Numbered from the stretch's first letter, positions 18,713 to 25,422 are shown. The stretch is DNA of 25,422 nt from Opitutaceae bacterium (GCA_025352845.1 JANXSC010000042.1:1-25422); one strand, 5' to 3'. Notes: generated by a model not told the origin, from the sequence alone. A program made the numbers and translations.

Positions 18713-18807
18713 GGTAAGGAAGACGCACGACCCGCTCACATGCCCTACAACTATTTTTCCGGACCGCGCGATTTGTTGCGGCGCACGCCGGCGAACCCGC
18801 GCGGAGG

Positions 18808-19686
18808 CTACCGCGCGGGGTGCAGCTTGATCGTCGGGCCGGAGCGATCGGAACGGATGCCGAAATTCGTCTCCAAAAGGAGCAAAAAACCGCCGGTGTT
18901 GTCGGCGGCGAGAATCCCGCTGAGCTGGATTTCCCGCCAGGCCGGATCGTCGTGCCCGATCTCGATGCGCGGCTGTCCGCTCGCGGCACCACGGGCGTTG
19001 ATGAGTGCGAGCGCCTCGGCTAGCGGCGTGCGGGAGAACTCGAGCTGCGGCACGCGCCACGCGAGCCGCGTCGCCGCCTCGGCGGCCGACAGCGTGCTCA
19101 CCTCGGATGGAGCTCCGCCGGCGGGCGCGCGCGCGCGCTGGCCGGCATCGACGAACGCGATCTGGGCCGCCGCGGGTTCGACGGCGACCCGGCCGTGCGT
19201 GACCACCACCTCGACGGCTTTTTCGCCGAGGTCGACCGCGAAGGCCGTGCCCACGGCACGCACGTCGACGTCGCGCGCCCGCACCACGAACGGGCGCGCG
19301 GGATCTTTCGTCACTTCGAAATGCGCCTCGCCCCGCAGTAGGGTCACGTGCCGCCGCTCCGCGTCGAAGACGTGCGTGATCTGCGCACCGGGGCGCAGTT
19401 CGACGATCGAGCCGTCGGGCAACTGCTCGCGGCGCGGCTCGGAGACAAAGGCGGTGGCGGTGGGAGCGACGGCCACCCCTGGGAAAATCGCACCGGGCCG
19501 GAGCCACAACCCCGCGAGCAAGCCCAACGCAATCACGCCGCCTCCCGCGCCCGCCCAGCGCCGGCGCCGTTGCCGGCCCACTTCGCGTGCGACCTCGGCC
19601 AGCAACTCGGACTCGGCTCCGCTGCGGCGCATCCAATGCAAAGCGCGCCTCATCTCGCGGTCAGGTGTGGGCTCAGGCGGCTTCAT
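18808..19686 (-). CDS. FecR family anti-sigma factor
   Basis: Inner-membrane regulator that holds its ECF sigma factor inactive and receives the signal from the receptor STN domain. From ATG 19686 it has 292 residues: a cytoplasmic helical part (1-43), one membrane segment AGAGGGVIALGLLAGLWL (about 45-62), and a periplasmic FecR domain with RREQLPDGSIVELRPGAQI, HVTLLRGEAHFEV and VVRARDVDVRAVGTAFAV. The C-terminal STN-like domain (FSRTPLAEALALINARG to the end) is the expected partner of a receptor STN. The ATG overlaps the sigma factor gene by 14 nt, so the two are coupled; an ATG at 19710 would give a longer overlap and eight more residues. The gene for the STN domain follows after 95 nt. Confidence 0.9.
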   Translation of the reverse strand: MKPPEPTPDREMRRALHWMRRSGAESELLAEVAREVGRQRRRRWAGAGGGVIALGLLAGLWLRPGAIFPGVAVAPTATAFVSEPRREQLPDGSIVELRPGAQITHVFDAERRHVTLLRGEAHFEVTKDPARPFVVRARDVDVRAVGTAFAVDLGEKAVEVVVTHGRVAVEPAAAQIAFVDAGQRARAPAGGAPSEVSTLSAAEAATRLAWRVPQLEFSRTPLAEALALINARGAASGQPRIEIGHDDPAWREIQLSGILAADNTGGFLLLLETNFGIRSDRSGPTIKLHPAR

Positions 19687-20248
19687 CGTCGAAATATCCG
19701 CGGACGCCATGCTGTTTCAGAAATTCACCGCAACGGAGCATTGCCCGCGCCGTCTGTGTCTCGACGGTTTTCTCCGCGAGCTTGAGCCGCTCCGCCGTCT
19801 CGCGTCGGGAAAGCCCGTGAATCTTGTGGAGCACAAACACCTCGCGGCAACGCTCCGGGAGGCTGCCGATCGCCCGGCCAAGCAGACGGACCCGCTCCTG
19901 GCGGCCCACGTTCTCGGCGACATCGGGGACCTCATCCGCAACTTGGAGCCGCTCCAGATCATCCACCTTGGTGAACGGAGACGCACGTTGGCGGCGCGTT
20001 GCGTCCACGGCCAGGCGGCGAGCGACGGTAAAGAGCAACGCGCGCGCCGAACGAATCGGCCCGGCGGCCCGCACGCGCCAGAGGCGCAGATACGAATCCT
20101 GCACGAGATCGTCCACATCGCGCACCGAGGGAAAGGAGCCCCGCAGGTAGCCGCGGAGCTGGGCATCGTGCGGTTGCACTTGTTCGGCGAACCACCGCGG
20201 CGCATCGAGTGCGGTGAGAGAACTTTCATCGGACCGGGGCGAATCCAC
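19673..20248 (-). CDS. ECF RNA polymerase sigma factor, FecI-like
   Basis: 191-residue extracytoplasmic-function sigma factor. Region 2 is LRGYLRGSFPSVRDVDDLVQ followed by DSYLRLWR, with RALLFTVARRLAVDATRR. Region 4 is LPERCREVFVLHKIHGLSRR, then ETAERLKLAEKTVETQTARA with the helix-turn-helix. There is no region 1 or 3. The adjacent, overlapping fecR and the STN/receptor genes place it in a FecIR-type cell-surface signalling system, and it should direct transcription of the receptor cluster. The start is a GTG at 20248, as no in-frame ATG lies near the conserved N-terminus; the exact start is uncertain. It is divergent from the sialic acid genes, with 236 bp between them. Confidence 0.9.
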   Translation of the reverse strand: MDSPRSDESSLTALDAPRWFAEQVQPHDAQLRGYLRGSFPSVRDVDDLVQDSYLRLWRVRAAGPIRSARALLFTVARRLAVDATRRQRASPFTKVDDLERLQVADEVPDVAENVGRQERVRLLGRAIGSLPERCREVFVLHKIHGLSRRETAERLKLAEKTVETQTARAMLRCGEFLKQHGVRGYFDDEAA

Positions 20249-20404
20249 GGCGCAGACGTTTGGTGGCGCATACTGGGCGGCTCAAGCCCGATCTGCGCGC
20301 GAAGCGTGGATCGTTGTGAGTGCCCTTGCCCAAAGCCTGCGCATCCCGGCCGCGATCCCGGGGAGGCGCGAACCGAGACGGATAACATGGATGGCTCCAG
20401 CGCC

Positions 20405-20442
20405 GGCCGGCGTGGTGTGGCGATCACACCACCGCACCGGCC
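20405..20442. promoter_or_regulatory. Dyad in the divergent sigma / nanA intergenic region
   Basis: The perfect 8-bp inverted repeat GTGGTGTG-gcgat-CACACCAC (20412-20432) is extended outward by GGCCGG (20405-20410) and CCGGCC (20437-20442), with 1 and 4 unpaired bases between. It ends 42 nt before the lyase start codon. No U-tract follows, so an operator or leader hairpin is more likely than a terminator. I see no convincing -35/-10 pair in the rest of 20249-20484. Confidence 0.5.
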
Positions 20443-20484
20443 TTGCGGGTGACGGCGAATTTACCCACGGTGCAAAGTTCACGC

Positions 20485-21405
20485 ATGAAATTTCCGCTTC
20501 CTGGACTCGTGGCTGCACCGTTCACCCCCTTTCGCGCTGATGGCGAACTGGCGCTTGATGTCGTGCCGGTGCAAGCGCGGGCGCTCGTGGCCAACGGGGT
20601 CATCGCGGCCTTTGTGTGCGGCACCACGGGAGAAGGTTCGTCGATGACGAACGACGAGCGGGAGCGCGTTACCGAAGCGTGGGTGGCGGCGCGACCGGCG
20701 GGACTGAAAGTCATCGCACACGTCGGCCACCTCAGCGTGGGTGACAGTCGCGCGCTGGCGCGCCACGCGCAGGATGTCGGGGCGGACGCGATTGCGGCGG
20801 TGGCGCCGAGTTTTTTCAAACCGACGGGAGTGAGCGAACTCGTCGCGTGGTGCGCGCAGGTCGCCGCGGCGGCACCGAAGCTTCCGTTTTTCTACTATCA
20901 CATTCCGTCGATGACGAACGTGACGATCCCGACGTCGGCGTTTCTGGCTGAGGCGCGGGCGAAGATCCCGACGCTCGCGGGGATCAAGTTTACCCATGAT
21001 GATCTCGACGACTTCCGCGCGACGCACGCGATCGGCGGCAGCGAATATCAAGTGATGTTTGGCCGCGATGAACTGCTGCTGACGGCGCTTGCGGCCGGAG
21101 CGACGGGCGCGGTCGGCAGCACCTACAATTATGCGGCGCCCGTCTATCACCGCATGATGCGCGCGCACGCCGCGGCTGACCACCCGACCGCGGAACGCGA
21201 ACAGGCGCGCGCGTGCGCGATGATCGACATTATGGTGCGCTTTGGCGGACAACCCGCGGGCAAGGTGATCATGAAACTGATCGGGATCGATTGCGGGCCG
21301 GTGCGGCTGCCCATGCGGGCGCTCGGTGCCGCGGAGGAATCGGCGTTGCGTGCGGCACTTGAAGCGCAGGGCTTTTTCGAATTCGCGTCGAAACGGGCGG
21401 CGTGA
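20485..21405 (+). CDS. nanA: N-acetylneuraminate lyase (DapA superfamily aldolase)
   Basis: Class I aldolase expected to split N-acetylneuraminate into N-acetylmannosamine and pyruvate. The 306-residue protein begins MKFPLPGLVAAPFTPF at ATG 20485; a TTG at 20443 is rejected because homologues start like this. Visible are the pyruvate-carboxylate loop GTTGEGS (46-52), the active-site Tyr138 in FFYYHIPSMT (135-144) and the Schiff-base Lys168 in LAGIKFTHDDL. YYHIP and IKFT are the forms typical of sialic acid lyases rather than dihydrodipicolinate synthases. The next gene, a NanM-like mutarotase 20 nt downstream, supports the sialic acid assignment. NanE/NanK functions are not in the window. Another 2-keto-sugar acid aldolase remains possible. 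Confidence 0.85.
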   Translation: MKFPLPGLVAAPFTPFRADGELALDVVPVQARALVANGVIAAFVCGTTGEGSSMTNDERERVTEAWVAARPAGLKVIAHVGHLSVGDSRALARHAQDVGADAIAAVAPSFFKPTGVSELVAWCAQVAAAAPKLPFFYYHIPSMTNVTIPTSAFLAEARAKIPTLAGIKFTHDDLDDFRATHAIGGSEYQVMFGRDELLLTALAAGATGAVGSTYNYAAPVYHRMMRAHAAADHPTAEREQARACAMIDIMVRFGGQPAGKVIMKLIGIDCGPVRLPMRALGAAEESALRAALEAQGFFEFASKRAA

Positions 21406-21424
21406 CGGCGCGATGATTTCAGGC

Positions 21425-22468
21425 ATGAAAATCGCGGGTGTCGTCGGGTTGGTGGTCGGAGCCGCACACGCCGCAGCCGGCTGGAAACAGCTTCCCGCGA
21501 TTCCGGATCGCGAGGGCTTCGCCGGGAGCTACGCCGGTGCGAGTGGCGACGCGCTCATCGTCGCGGGCGGCGCGAACTTTCCCGACAAGAAACCGTGGGA
21601 GGGTGGCACGAAGATTTGGTATGACCGCGTGTTCGTGCTCAAACCGGAGGGGACCGCTTCGACAGAGCTCAGGGCAGGCGCATGGCTTGAGGCCGGCAAG
21701 CTGCCGGCGGCGGGTGGCTATGGCGCTTCAGTGCAACTCGACGAAGGCGTGTTGTTCATCGGAGGCGGCGACGCGAAGCGGAATTTTTCCGAAGTGTGGC
21801 TCGCGCGCTGGGACGGCCGCGTGATGAGTTTCACGGCATGGCCCGCGCTGCCGAAACCGCTGGCGATGTGCGCGGGAGCGCGCGCCGAGCGAACGGTCTT
21901 TGTCGCCGGTGGACTCGATCGGCCCGACGCGACGCAGGCTCAGCATGTTTTCTTCGCGCTCGATCTCGATAACGTGAAGGCGGGCTGGCGCGAGTTACCG
22001 ACGTGGCCGGGACCGGAACGGATGCTGGCGACAGCGGGCGCGAGCGGCGGAGATTTTTTTCTGTTCAGCGGCGCACGGCTCGTGGCCGGTGCCGATGGCA
22101 AGCCCGCGCGCGAGTGGCTGCGCGACGCCTATCGCTATACGCCCGCCAAAGGCTGGAAGCGCATCGCCGATCTGCCGCGCGTCGCAGTGGCGGCACCATC
22201 ACCAGCTGCGCAAGTTGGCGGAAAACTGCTCGTGATCGGCGGCGATGATGGCGTGCAAGCGGCGTTGGCGCCGACCGCGCACAAAGGCTTTCCGCGCGAC
22301 GTGCTCGCCTACGATCCGAAGACGGATGCGTGGACGCGCACCGGCGAGGTGCCGTTTTCCCTCGTGACGACGACGCTCGCACAATGGCGCGGAAAAATTG
22401 TCATTCCCGGCGGCGAAGCGCGGCCGGGAGTGCGCTCACCGGATGTGTGGGCCGCTCCGAGCAAGTGA
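21425..22468 (+). CDS. nanM: Kelch-type (NanM-like) N-acetylneuraminate mutarotase/epimerase
   Basis: Probably secreted six-bladed kelch propeller of 347 residues. From ATG 21425 it has the signal peptide MKIAGVVGLVVGAAHAAAG; ATG 21413 in the same frame adds four residues. The diagnostic segment is LIVAGGANFPDKKPWEGGTK followed by IWYD, shared by NanM and the cyclically permuted mutarotase family. Further kelch blades are VLFIGGGDAKRNFSEVW, VFVAGGLDRPDATQAQHVFF, DFFLFSGARLVAGADGKPAR and LLVIGGDDGVQAALAP. NanM speeds conversion of alpha- to beta-sialic acid, so that freshly released sugar can be taken up. A short repeat-like insertion lies between blades near residues 78-85. It is coupled closely to nanA. 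The exact substrate is inferred from family and neighbour. Confidence 0.82.
   Translation: MKIAGVVGLVVGAAHAAAGWKQLPAIPDREGFAGSYAGASGDALIVAGGANFPDKKPWEGGTKIWYDRVFVLKPEGTASTELRAGAWLEAGKLPAAGGYGASVQLDEGVLFIGGGDAKRNFSEVWLARWDGRVMSFTAWPALPKPLAMCAGARAERTVFVAGGLDRPDATQAQHVFFALDLDNVKAGWRELPTWPGPERMLATAGASGGDFFLFSGARLVAGADGKPAREWLRDAYRYTPAKGWKRIADLPRVAVAAPSPAAQVGGKLLVIGGDDGVQAALAPTAHKGFPRDVLAYDPKTDAWTRTGEVPFSLVTTTLAQWRGKIVIPGGEARPGVRSPDVWAAPSK
21656..21679 (+). repeat. Short dispersed-repeat-like insertion inside nanM
   Basis: The bases contain CTTCGACAGAGCTCAGGGCA, which resembles the CTTCGACAAGCTCAGGACAGG type of short repeat that I recall from many environmental genomes. In frame it encodes ASTELRAG in a loop between kelch blades; in another frame it gives the familiar LRQSSGQA. 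The identification is from memory and only one copy is seen here. Confidence 0.4.
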
Positions 22469-22588
22469 GGTTGCCCGTTCCCGTCGCGTGGTGGCTGAGT
22501 TCGTCCGCGAATAGATCCGGTGCTTTCCGGTTCCGGTCAGCCGGAGTCAGAGAAGAAACTCTAACGGCGGTTGGACGCGAGGTCGTGA

Positions 22589-22726
22589 TCAGACCCAATC
22601 CGCGCACAGCAATTCCGCCTGCTGCAGCACGGTCTTCACCGCCTCTTCCTGCATGTCCGGCGGGTATCCCAGCTCCCCGAACTAGCCGAGCGCGGCCTCT
22701 TCGACGGTGGATTCACTGAGGCTCAT
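22589..22726 (-). pseudogene. HsdR remnant: N-terminus joined to C-terminus, internal stop
   Basis: Translated from the ATG at 22726: MSLSESTVEEAALG, TAG stop (22682-22684), FGELGYP, then PDMQEEAVKTVLQQAELLCADWV and TGA. The first part is the typical start of type I restriction subunit HsdR (xVEEAALxWxxxLGY). The last part is the typical HsdR C-terminus (YPPDxQEEAxKTVLxQAELLCADW). About a thousand residues of nuclease and helicase between them are gone, with the join at the shared GGxTA(C/T)CC. The TAG is one base from TGG for the expected Trp. Its ATG overlaps the rhuM stop (ATGA), preserving the original operon coupling. The gap 22469-22588 before nanM shows nothing else. Confidence 0.82.
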
Positions 22727-23790
22727 GGCTGGTCGCCCTTCTCCGGCAATTCCCTGATCATCTTGTCAAAATCCGACTCGAACAGCCGGTCCTGCACGAT
22801 GCGGTATTTCTCAAACTCACTCTCGGCGTGGGCTTGGGCGATTTCAGCCGTCACTTTGCCGGCATCCTGCAAAATCTCCCGGTCGGTCGCGGCGATGAAG
22901 CGGTTGAGGCGGGTTTCCCAGTCCTGCATGGTCATGGGAATCTCCCGTAGCGCCATGTCTTCAGCCAGATCGAGGTAGGCGGAGACGAGGCGTTGCAGTT
23001 GGGCCATTTCCTTTTCCGTGAGGTAGTTTTTCGCCACGCTGACATCGAACTGCTGGATTTTGCCTTGGGGTGCGTCCTTCCACGTAGTCAGGCCCATGTG
23101 GGTTTTGGCCGCATCGGCCCGAGAGACGATGACTTCTGCGGCCGTCTGTCCATGGATGGCCCAGTGGAGTTTGTTTTGCACGGCGGCGAAGAAGCGCTTG
23201 GTGGCTGCTGCGGTCACGTCGTAGTCGGTGGAGGTGGCGTAGATGTCGGTGATTTTTTGGTAGAACTTACGCTCGCTCAGGCGGATTTCCCGGATGCGCT
23301 GGAGTTGTTCCTCGAAATATTTTTTGCCGAGGATGGAGCCGTCGCTCTTCAGCCGCTCATCATCCATGGCGAAGCCCTTGATCGTGAAGGACGCGATGAT
23401 GCCGGTGGCCCATTTGCGGAATTGGACGGCCCGCTCGGAGTTCACCTTGTAGCCGACGGCGATGATGGCCGAGAGGTGGTAGTGCTGGGTGTCGTAGGAT
23501 TTGCCGTCGGCGGCAGTTATTCGAAAACTTCGAATAACTGAACCGGCCTGCAATTCGCCGTCGGTAAAGATTTGCTTGAGGTGGTAGTTGATGGTGTGGG
23601 TCTCCACATCGTAAAGCAGCCCCATCATCTTCTGGGTAAGCCAGACGTTTTCATCGGCATAAACGGCTTCGACGCCACCCTGGCCGCTGGCCGCCACAAA
23701 GGTCAGATATTCCGCCGCCGAAGAGCGAACCAGCGCGACTGCGGTCTTCTTTTTGCCGCGACCGCCGGGAGTGGGTTTGTCTTTGCTCAT
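22723..23790 (-). CDS. rhuM: RhuM family protein
   Basis: The intact 355-residue protein belongs to the virulence RhuM family, named from a Salmonella pathogenicity island and common inside type I restriction-modification loci; its biochemical role is not settled. A basic N-terminus (GGRGKKK) is followed by a DNA-binding-like helical region, VWLTQKMMGLLYDVETHTIN then YHLKQIF (49-75). The conserved core is YDTQHYHLSAIIAVGYKVNS (99-118), FRKWATG, FYQKITDIYATSTDYD, then QNKLHWAIHGQTAAE (205-219) and RADAAKTHMGLTTW (224-237). The ATG 23790 overlaps the stop of the upstream HsdR fragment, and the stop overlaps the next HsdR remnant start. A 27-nt A/T-rich palindrome lies within codons 84-93. Confidence 0.9.
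   Translation of the reverse strand: MSKDKPTPGGRGKKKTAVALVRSSAAEYLTFVAASGQGGVEAVYADENVWLTQKMMGLLYDVETHTINYHLKQIFTDGELQAGSVIRSFRITAADGKSYDTQHYHLSAIIAVGYKVNSERAVQFRKWATGIIASFTIKGFAMDDERLKSDGSILGKKYFEEQLQRIREIRLSERKFYQKITDIYATSTDYDVTAAATKRFFAAVQNKLHWAIHGQTAAEVIVSRADAAKTHMGLTTWKDAPQGKIQQFDVSVAKNYLTEKEMAQLQRLVSAYLDLAEDMALREIPMTMQDWETRLNRFIAATDREILQDAGKVTAEIAQAHAESEFEKYRIVQDRLFESDFDKMIRELPEKGDQP
23514..23540. repeat. Perfect 12-bp inverted repeat inside rhuM
   Basis: CAGTTATTCGAA and its exact complement flank a 3-nt spacer. The codons covering it (GTT ATT CGA AGT TTT CGA ATA ACT for VIRSFRIT) are A/T-ending, unlike the rest of this GC-rich gene. It could be a recombination site, an RNA hairpin or chance. 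Confidence 0.7.
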
Positions 23791-24044
23791 GGTCTGGGTT
23801 CCTCCGTTTGAACTGACAAGAATGCCTTGACGGTTGCCGCCGGGTTCAGCCGCCGGATGGCCTCGCGCAAGCGGCCCACCAGCACCACCTCCCCAAACGA
23901 ATCCTGTTCCGCCGCCGGTTCACCGGGCGCGCGGTGCGGCCCGTTCCCGACCGCATAGCCCAGCTCCCCGACTTGTCCACCAAAGCCGTGGCGAAGGAGG
24001 AAACACGTCAGGGCTTCTTCGACGATGGATACGTTGAGGGACAT
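23787..24044 (-). pseudogene. HsdR N-terminal fragment with foreign tail
   Basis: The ORF from ATG 24044 encodes 85 residues. MSLNVSIVEEALTCFLL and GELGYAVGNGPHRAPGEPAA, then EQDSFGEVVLVGRLREAIRR and LNP, match the beginning of type I restriction subunit HsdR up to just before its nuclease core. After LNPA the expected sequence is replaced by ATVKAFLSVQTEEPRP, which resembles a RhuM-family strand (ATVKxFxTVQTEG). The fragment therefore looks like a recombination join between hsdR and a second rhuM copy. The ATG shares one base with the stop of the ATPase gene (TGATG) and its own stop overlaps the rhuM ATG (ATGA). A segment LLRHGFGGQV also seems inserted in the HsdR part. It may be translated, but it lacks all catalytic motifs. 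Confidence 0.75.
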
Positions 24045-25422
24045 CAAAGAAGGCGGTCAATGATCGCAGCTTTAAGTGTCTCGTAGGTTGCCATCGGTGG
24101 GGCAATCAACGGCGCAAGTGTGTCCCGCATGAATGCGTCCGTTGAATTCCCGCACCGTTGCAGACCGAGAAGCTTCTTGAGTTCGGTATAGATTTCACCC
24201 GAGGCGGATTTCAAATCATCAGCTTGGTTTCCCCTGCTGGTGCTGTTCGCAATCGCCTGTTGTTTGATTTGGAGAGCTGCAGGCATTTGCGTCGCCTTTT
24301 GTTCCCGCGTCAGAAGCGCTGCGATGACATCGTCGGCAAAAAGGAATGATTCAAGGTTTCGGAGCGGCAGAATTATTGTGCCCTTCGCTTCGGTCTCTAG
24401 AACCTCTGTTTCTGATTTGTCATCGCGATCAGCTAGTGATGAAAACTTCGACGACGGCAGAATGCGGCCCAGCGCATCCTTCACTGAAACCCCAGTCACG
24501 GTCACTTGGTTCGAAGAGCCTCCAGATACGAACAAAACATCGGGGTGCCGTGACCCAAGAATCCGATTGTAGATCTCCGCGTCGAAATCCTTTCGCCGTG
24601 TGCCAACGCTCGAACCTTCGCAAACAACCACGATTTTGGGGGCAATTCTCTGCGAGAGATCATCCAACGTAATCGACAGCAATTTTTCCCATGTGACTCG
24701 GCCGAGGCTGCTTGGGATGAGTTGGCGAGGAACGTCTGGATCGACGCCATCAAAGTCGATTAAACACACAGATGTTGGATCTGCAGCGATCATTTCCTGC
24801 GCAGCCCTGAGCACGCCGAGTGAGTGAGTCGTTACCCATAGCTGACACGCTTCAGGCAAAATATTCACCATCTCTCTCACAAGTGCGCCTTGCACGCGTG
24901 TGTGCAAATGTGTCTCCAGCTCATCGACGCAATACACGGCGTCGGAATAAAATCGCCGTTTGACATGAAGGTCTAGAAGTAGGTCGAACGCGGCTTTCTC
25001 GCCACCAGAGAGGTTCTTATAATGGTAGGACTTAACGGTGCCCTTCTCGAAATAGAACGCTCCAGTGCCTAGCGGATCCGAGACGCTATTGAGAAGCAAA
25101 TCGCCAAACACTCGTTTCATCGACTCACGAATACTGCCAATTAATTCTTCCCGCAAATTACGAACTGTCTTCGCGTCATTTGCTTCGTCATAGACACCCG
25201 ACATGGTGTCGTAGACGAGTCTTCGGTAGTTGTCGGAAACTGTCTGGTCATTATCGATAGACCGGGCGACTCGCACATTGTCAGACGGATTTTCCGGGCG
25301 GTTAATACCATCTACTGAAAAGTCTGGATCATTTCGATAGGCCGTTCTGACATACAGCATCCCCTTCTTAGGTTGGGCCCCATCGTGCAATGACACGTCT
25401 ACCGTTTTGTGCCAGTCGAATG
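24044..25422 (-). CDS. AAA ATPase with C-terminal TOPRIM/DUF4435-like domain, N-terminus outside window
   Basis: The frame stays open to the window edge (FDWHKTVDVSLHDG before the first internal GTG), so the N-terminal Walker A part is missing from view. Visible are an ABC-type signature YKNLSGGEKAAFDLLLDL (about 24993-25012), Walker B VYCVDELETH (about 24911-24937) and the switch VTTHS. A second domain follows with VVVCEGSS (about 24608-24634), a FVSGGSSNQV strand and SLADRDDKSE (about 24413-24440), which are TOPRIM-like acidic motifs. This is the architecture of OLD-type nucleases and of fused AriA/AriB (PARIS) anti-phage proteins. The coding sequence is clearly more A/T-rich than the rest of the window, suggesting transfer. 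Its stop TGA overlaps the start of the HsdR fragment. Confidence 0.78.
   Translation of the reverse strand, partial: FDWHKTVDVSLHDGAQPKKGMLYVRTAYRNDPDFSVDGINRPENPSDNVRVARSIDNDQTVSDNYRRLVYDTMSGVYDEANDAKTVRNLREELIGSIRESMKRVFGDLLLNSVSDPLGTGAFYFEKGTVKSYHYKNLSGGEKAAFDLLLDLHVKRRFYSDAVYCVDELETHLHTRVQGALVREMVNILPEACQLWVTTHSLGVLRAAQEMIAADPTSVCLIDFDGVDPDVPRQLIPSSLGRVTWEKLLSITLDDLSQRIAPKIVVVCEGSSVGTRRKDFDAEIYNRILGSRHPDVLFVSGGSSNQVTVTGVSVKDALGRILPSSKFSSLADRDDKSETEVLETEAKGTIILPLRNLESFLFADDVIAALLTREQKATQMPAALQIKQQAIANSTSRGNQADDLKSASGEIYTELKKLLGLQRCGNSTDAFMRDTLAPLIAPPMATYETLKAAIIDRLL

Noticed and set aside
18713..19636. Upstream extension of the STN-receptor frame to 19636 (1603 residues)
   Set aside because: The extension overlaps fecR in another frame and is Arg/Ala low complexity; the conserved STN signal peptide begins near 18712.

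Overview
The window is high-GC bacterial chromosome that reads as Verrucomicrobiota, most likely Opitutales/Opitutaceae. The reasons are a PVC-type membrane dehydrogenase fused to a c-type cytochrome, TonB-dependent receptors with the N-terminal signature VVLSPFxV...GYxAxxxLAGTR, weak or absent Shine-Dalgarno sequences, and the overall gene style. The taxonomic call is inference from protein style, not from a marker search.

Region 1 (1-8490, all minus strand) is core machinery. It holds the 5' part of a tRNA-Val(GAC), then, in transcription order, nusA, infB, rbfA, nrnA, truB and ribF. This is the conserved transcription/translation-initiation/tRNA-modification operon; rimP is missing at its head and a DUF2851 gene lies upstream instead. 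The nusA leader has a consensus-like promoter, a possible antiterminator hairpin and a strong intrinsic terminator ending 23 nt before the start codon, so the operon looks attenuated. A perfect 18-bp inverted repeat separates infB from rbfA.

Region 2 (8491-10856) is debris. A TonB-dependent receptor has lost its central barrel and its reading frame and lies between two related palindromic elements. Next to it is a decayed toxin-antitoxin pair (MazF/PemK-like toxin with two frame breaks).

Region 3 (10857-20248, minus strand) is a nutrient-sensing and uptake cluster: ECF sigma factor, FecR anti-sigma factor, STN signalling domain, large TonB-dependent receptor, then a secreted DUF6807 / PVC dehydrogenase / HEAT / cytochrome c fusion. 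The STN domain and the receptor each carry a signal peptide. They are joined in frame only through a run of nine A residues; one A fewer would end the STN ORF on a TGA overlapping the receptor ATG. Divergently transcribed (20485-22468, plus strand) are an N-acetylneuraminate lyase and a NanM-like mutarotase, so sialic acid, or a glycan carrying it, is a reasonable but unproven substrate.

Region 4 (22589-25422, minus strand) is a decaying defence locus. It has an AAA ATPase-TOPRIM/DUF4435-like protein cut by the window edge, a chimeric HsdR N-terminal fragment, an intact RhuM-family gene, and a 46-codon HsdR remnant in which the extreme N- and C-termini are joined by a huge internal deletion. 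All four ORFs are linked by 1-4 nt stop/start overlaps. No CRISPR array, rRNA or intact transposase was seen.
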